Source of the DNA: Lachnospiraceae bacterium
GTDB lineage: Bacteria > Bacillota_A > Clostridia > Lachnospirales > Lachnospiraceae
Direction: 5' to 3'
DNA: 6,339 nucleotides
NCBI GenBank assembly: GCA_017464045.1
Contig: JAFUEG010000191.1
Coordinates: 1 to 6,339, forward strand
This document shows, in pieces, positions 6,123-6,339 of this stretch. Below the pieces are notes generated by a model. The model was not told the origin of the DNA, did no database searches, and saw only the letters and a program-made list of their open reading frames with translations. The translations under genes and the position numbers were made by a program. The stretch's first letter is position 1. Each line of letters begins with the position of its first letter.

Positions 6123-6339
6123 GTGAAAAAGTACGGAGTTAACGAATTAAGATCAATGTATCTGGATTTCTTTGAAAGCAAGGGACATCTTAAGATGAAA
6201 AGCTTTTCATTGATTCCACATAACGATAACAGCTTATTGCTTATTAATGCAGGAATGGCACCTCTTAAGCCATATTTTACCGGACAGGAGATTCCACCGA
6301 GAAGAAGAGTGACCACCTGTCAGAAGTGTATCAGAACAG
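6123..6339 (+). CDS. alaS: Alanyl-tRNA synthetase, N-terminal 72 residues (partial, runs off right edge)
   Basis: AlaS attaches alanine to tRNA-Ala in the cytoplasm; this is the start of its class II aminoacylation domain. The 72 codons from GTG contain [15 protein letters not shown] (8-22), [19 protein letters not shown] (27-45), [20 protein letters not shown] (50-69) and IRT (70-72). These match the conserved opening of bacterial AlaS (LDFF.SKGH, the PHND segment, the NAGM segment and the R-T-T-C-Q-K-C-I-R motif-2 region). The full protein is about 870-880 residues, so most lies outside. It begins 18 nt after the small membrane gene. No T-box leader, promoter or terminator lies in front of it, although many Firmicute alaS genes have a T-box; its transcription may come from upstream. 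Confidence 0.96.
   Translation, partial: MKKYGVNELRSMYLDFFESKGHLKMKSFSLIPHNDNSLLLINAGMAPLKPYFTGQEIPPRRRVTTCQKCIRT

Noticed and set aside
5984..6316. Minus-strand open frame of 110 codons over the small membrane gene and alaS start
   Set aside because: It runs antisense to conserved AlaS codons and to a better-supported small gene with its own ribosome binding site.
1..6339. CRISPR arrays, insertion sequences, tRNA or rRNA genes, phage or defence genes
   Set aside because: No spaced direct repeats, transposase frames, tRNA cloverleaf or conserved rRNA segments were seen; the window is nearly filled with housekeeping genes.

Overview
The window reads as chromosomal DNA of an AT-rich Gram-positive anaerobe of class Clostridia, most likely Lachnospiraceae. 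The evidence is the strong GGAGG-type ribosome binding sites, the B. subtilis-like LexA with Bacillus-type SOS boxes, a his cluster that opens with hisZ plus a short-form hisG, and the clostridial character of the AlaS N-terminus. The family-level placement is an inference from protein style, not from a marker gene.

Layout. Positions 1-424 (minus strand) hold the first 141 codons of lexA, which runs off the left edge. A divergent intergenic region of 265 bp (425-689) carries a good lexA promoter with two overlapping LexA operators, and a separate promoter facing right. The plus strand then carries hisZ (690-1952), hisG (1982-2629) and hisD (2629-3918). A 150-bp gap follows, with a possible internal promoter and a large inverted repeat. 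Next come hisB (4069-4662) and a three-domain gene (4677-5939): a degenerate HisF-like barrel fused in frame to HisI and HisE. An unrecognised 49-residue membrane protein (5955-6104) and the start of alaS (6123 onward, cut by the right edge) follow with gaps of only 15 and 18 nt.

How the genes work together. HisZ and short HisG form the feedback-controlled ATP phosphoribosyltransferase that starts histidine synthesis. HisE and HisI carry out steps 2 and 3, HisB step 6 (dehydration of imidazoleglycerol phosphate), and HisD the last two oxidations. HisA, HisH, a normal HisF, HisC and a histidinol-phosphate phosphatase are not in the window and must be encoded elsewhere if the pathway is complete. 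No T-box, histidine-rich leader peptide or intrinsic terminator was seen around the his genes, and none separates them from the small membrane gene and alaS, so read-through from his into alaS is plausible.

The most unusual item is the HisF-like domain on HisIE. It lacks the first catalytic aspartate, two long loops and the second-half phosphate-binding Gly-Gly of real HisF, yet keeps residues matching the HisF ammonia gate. The rest is ordinary housekeeping content.
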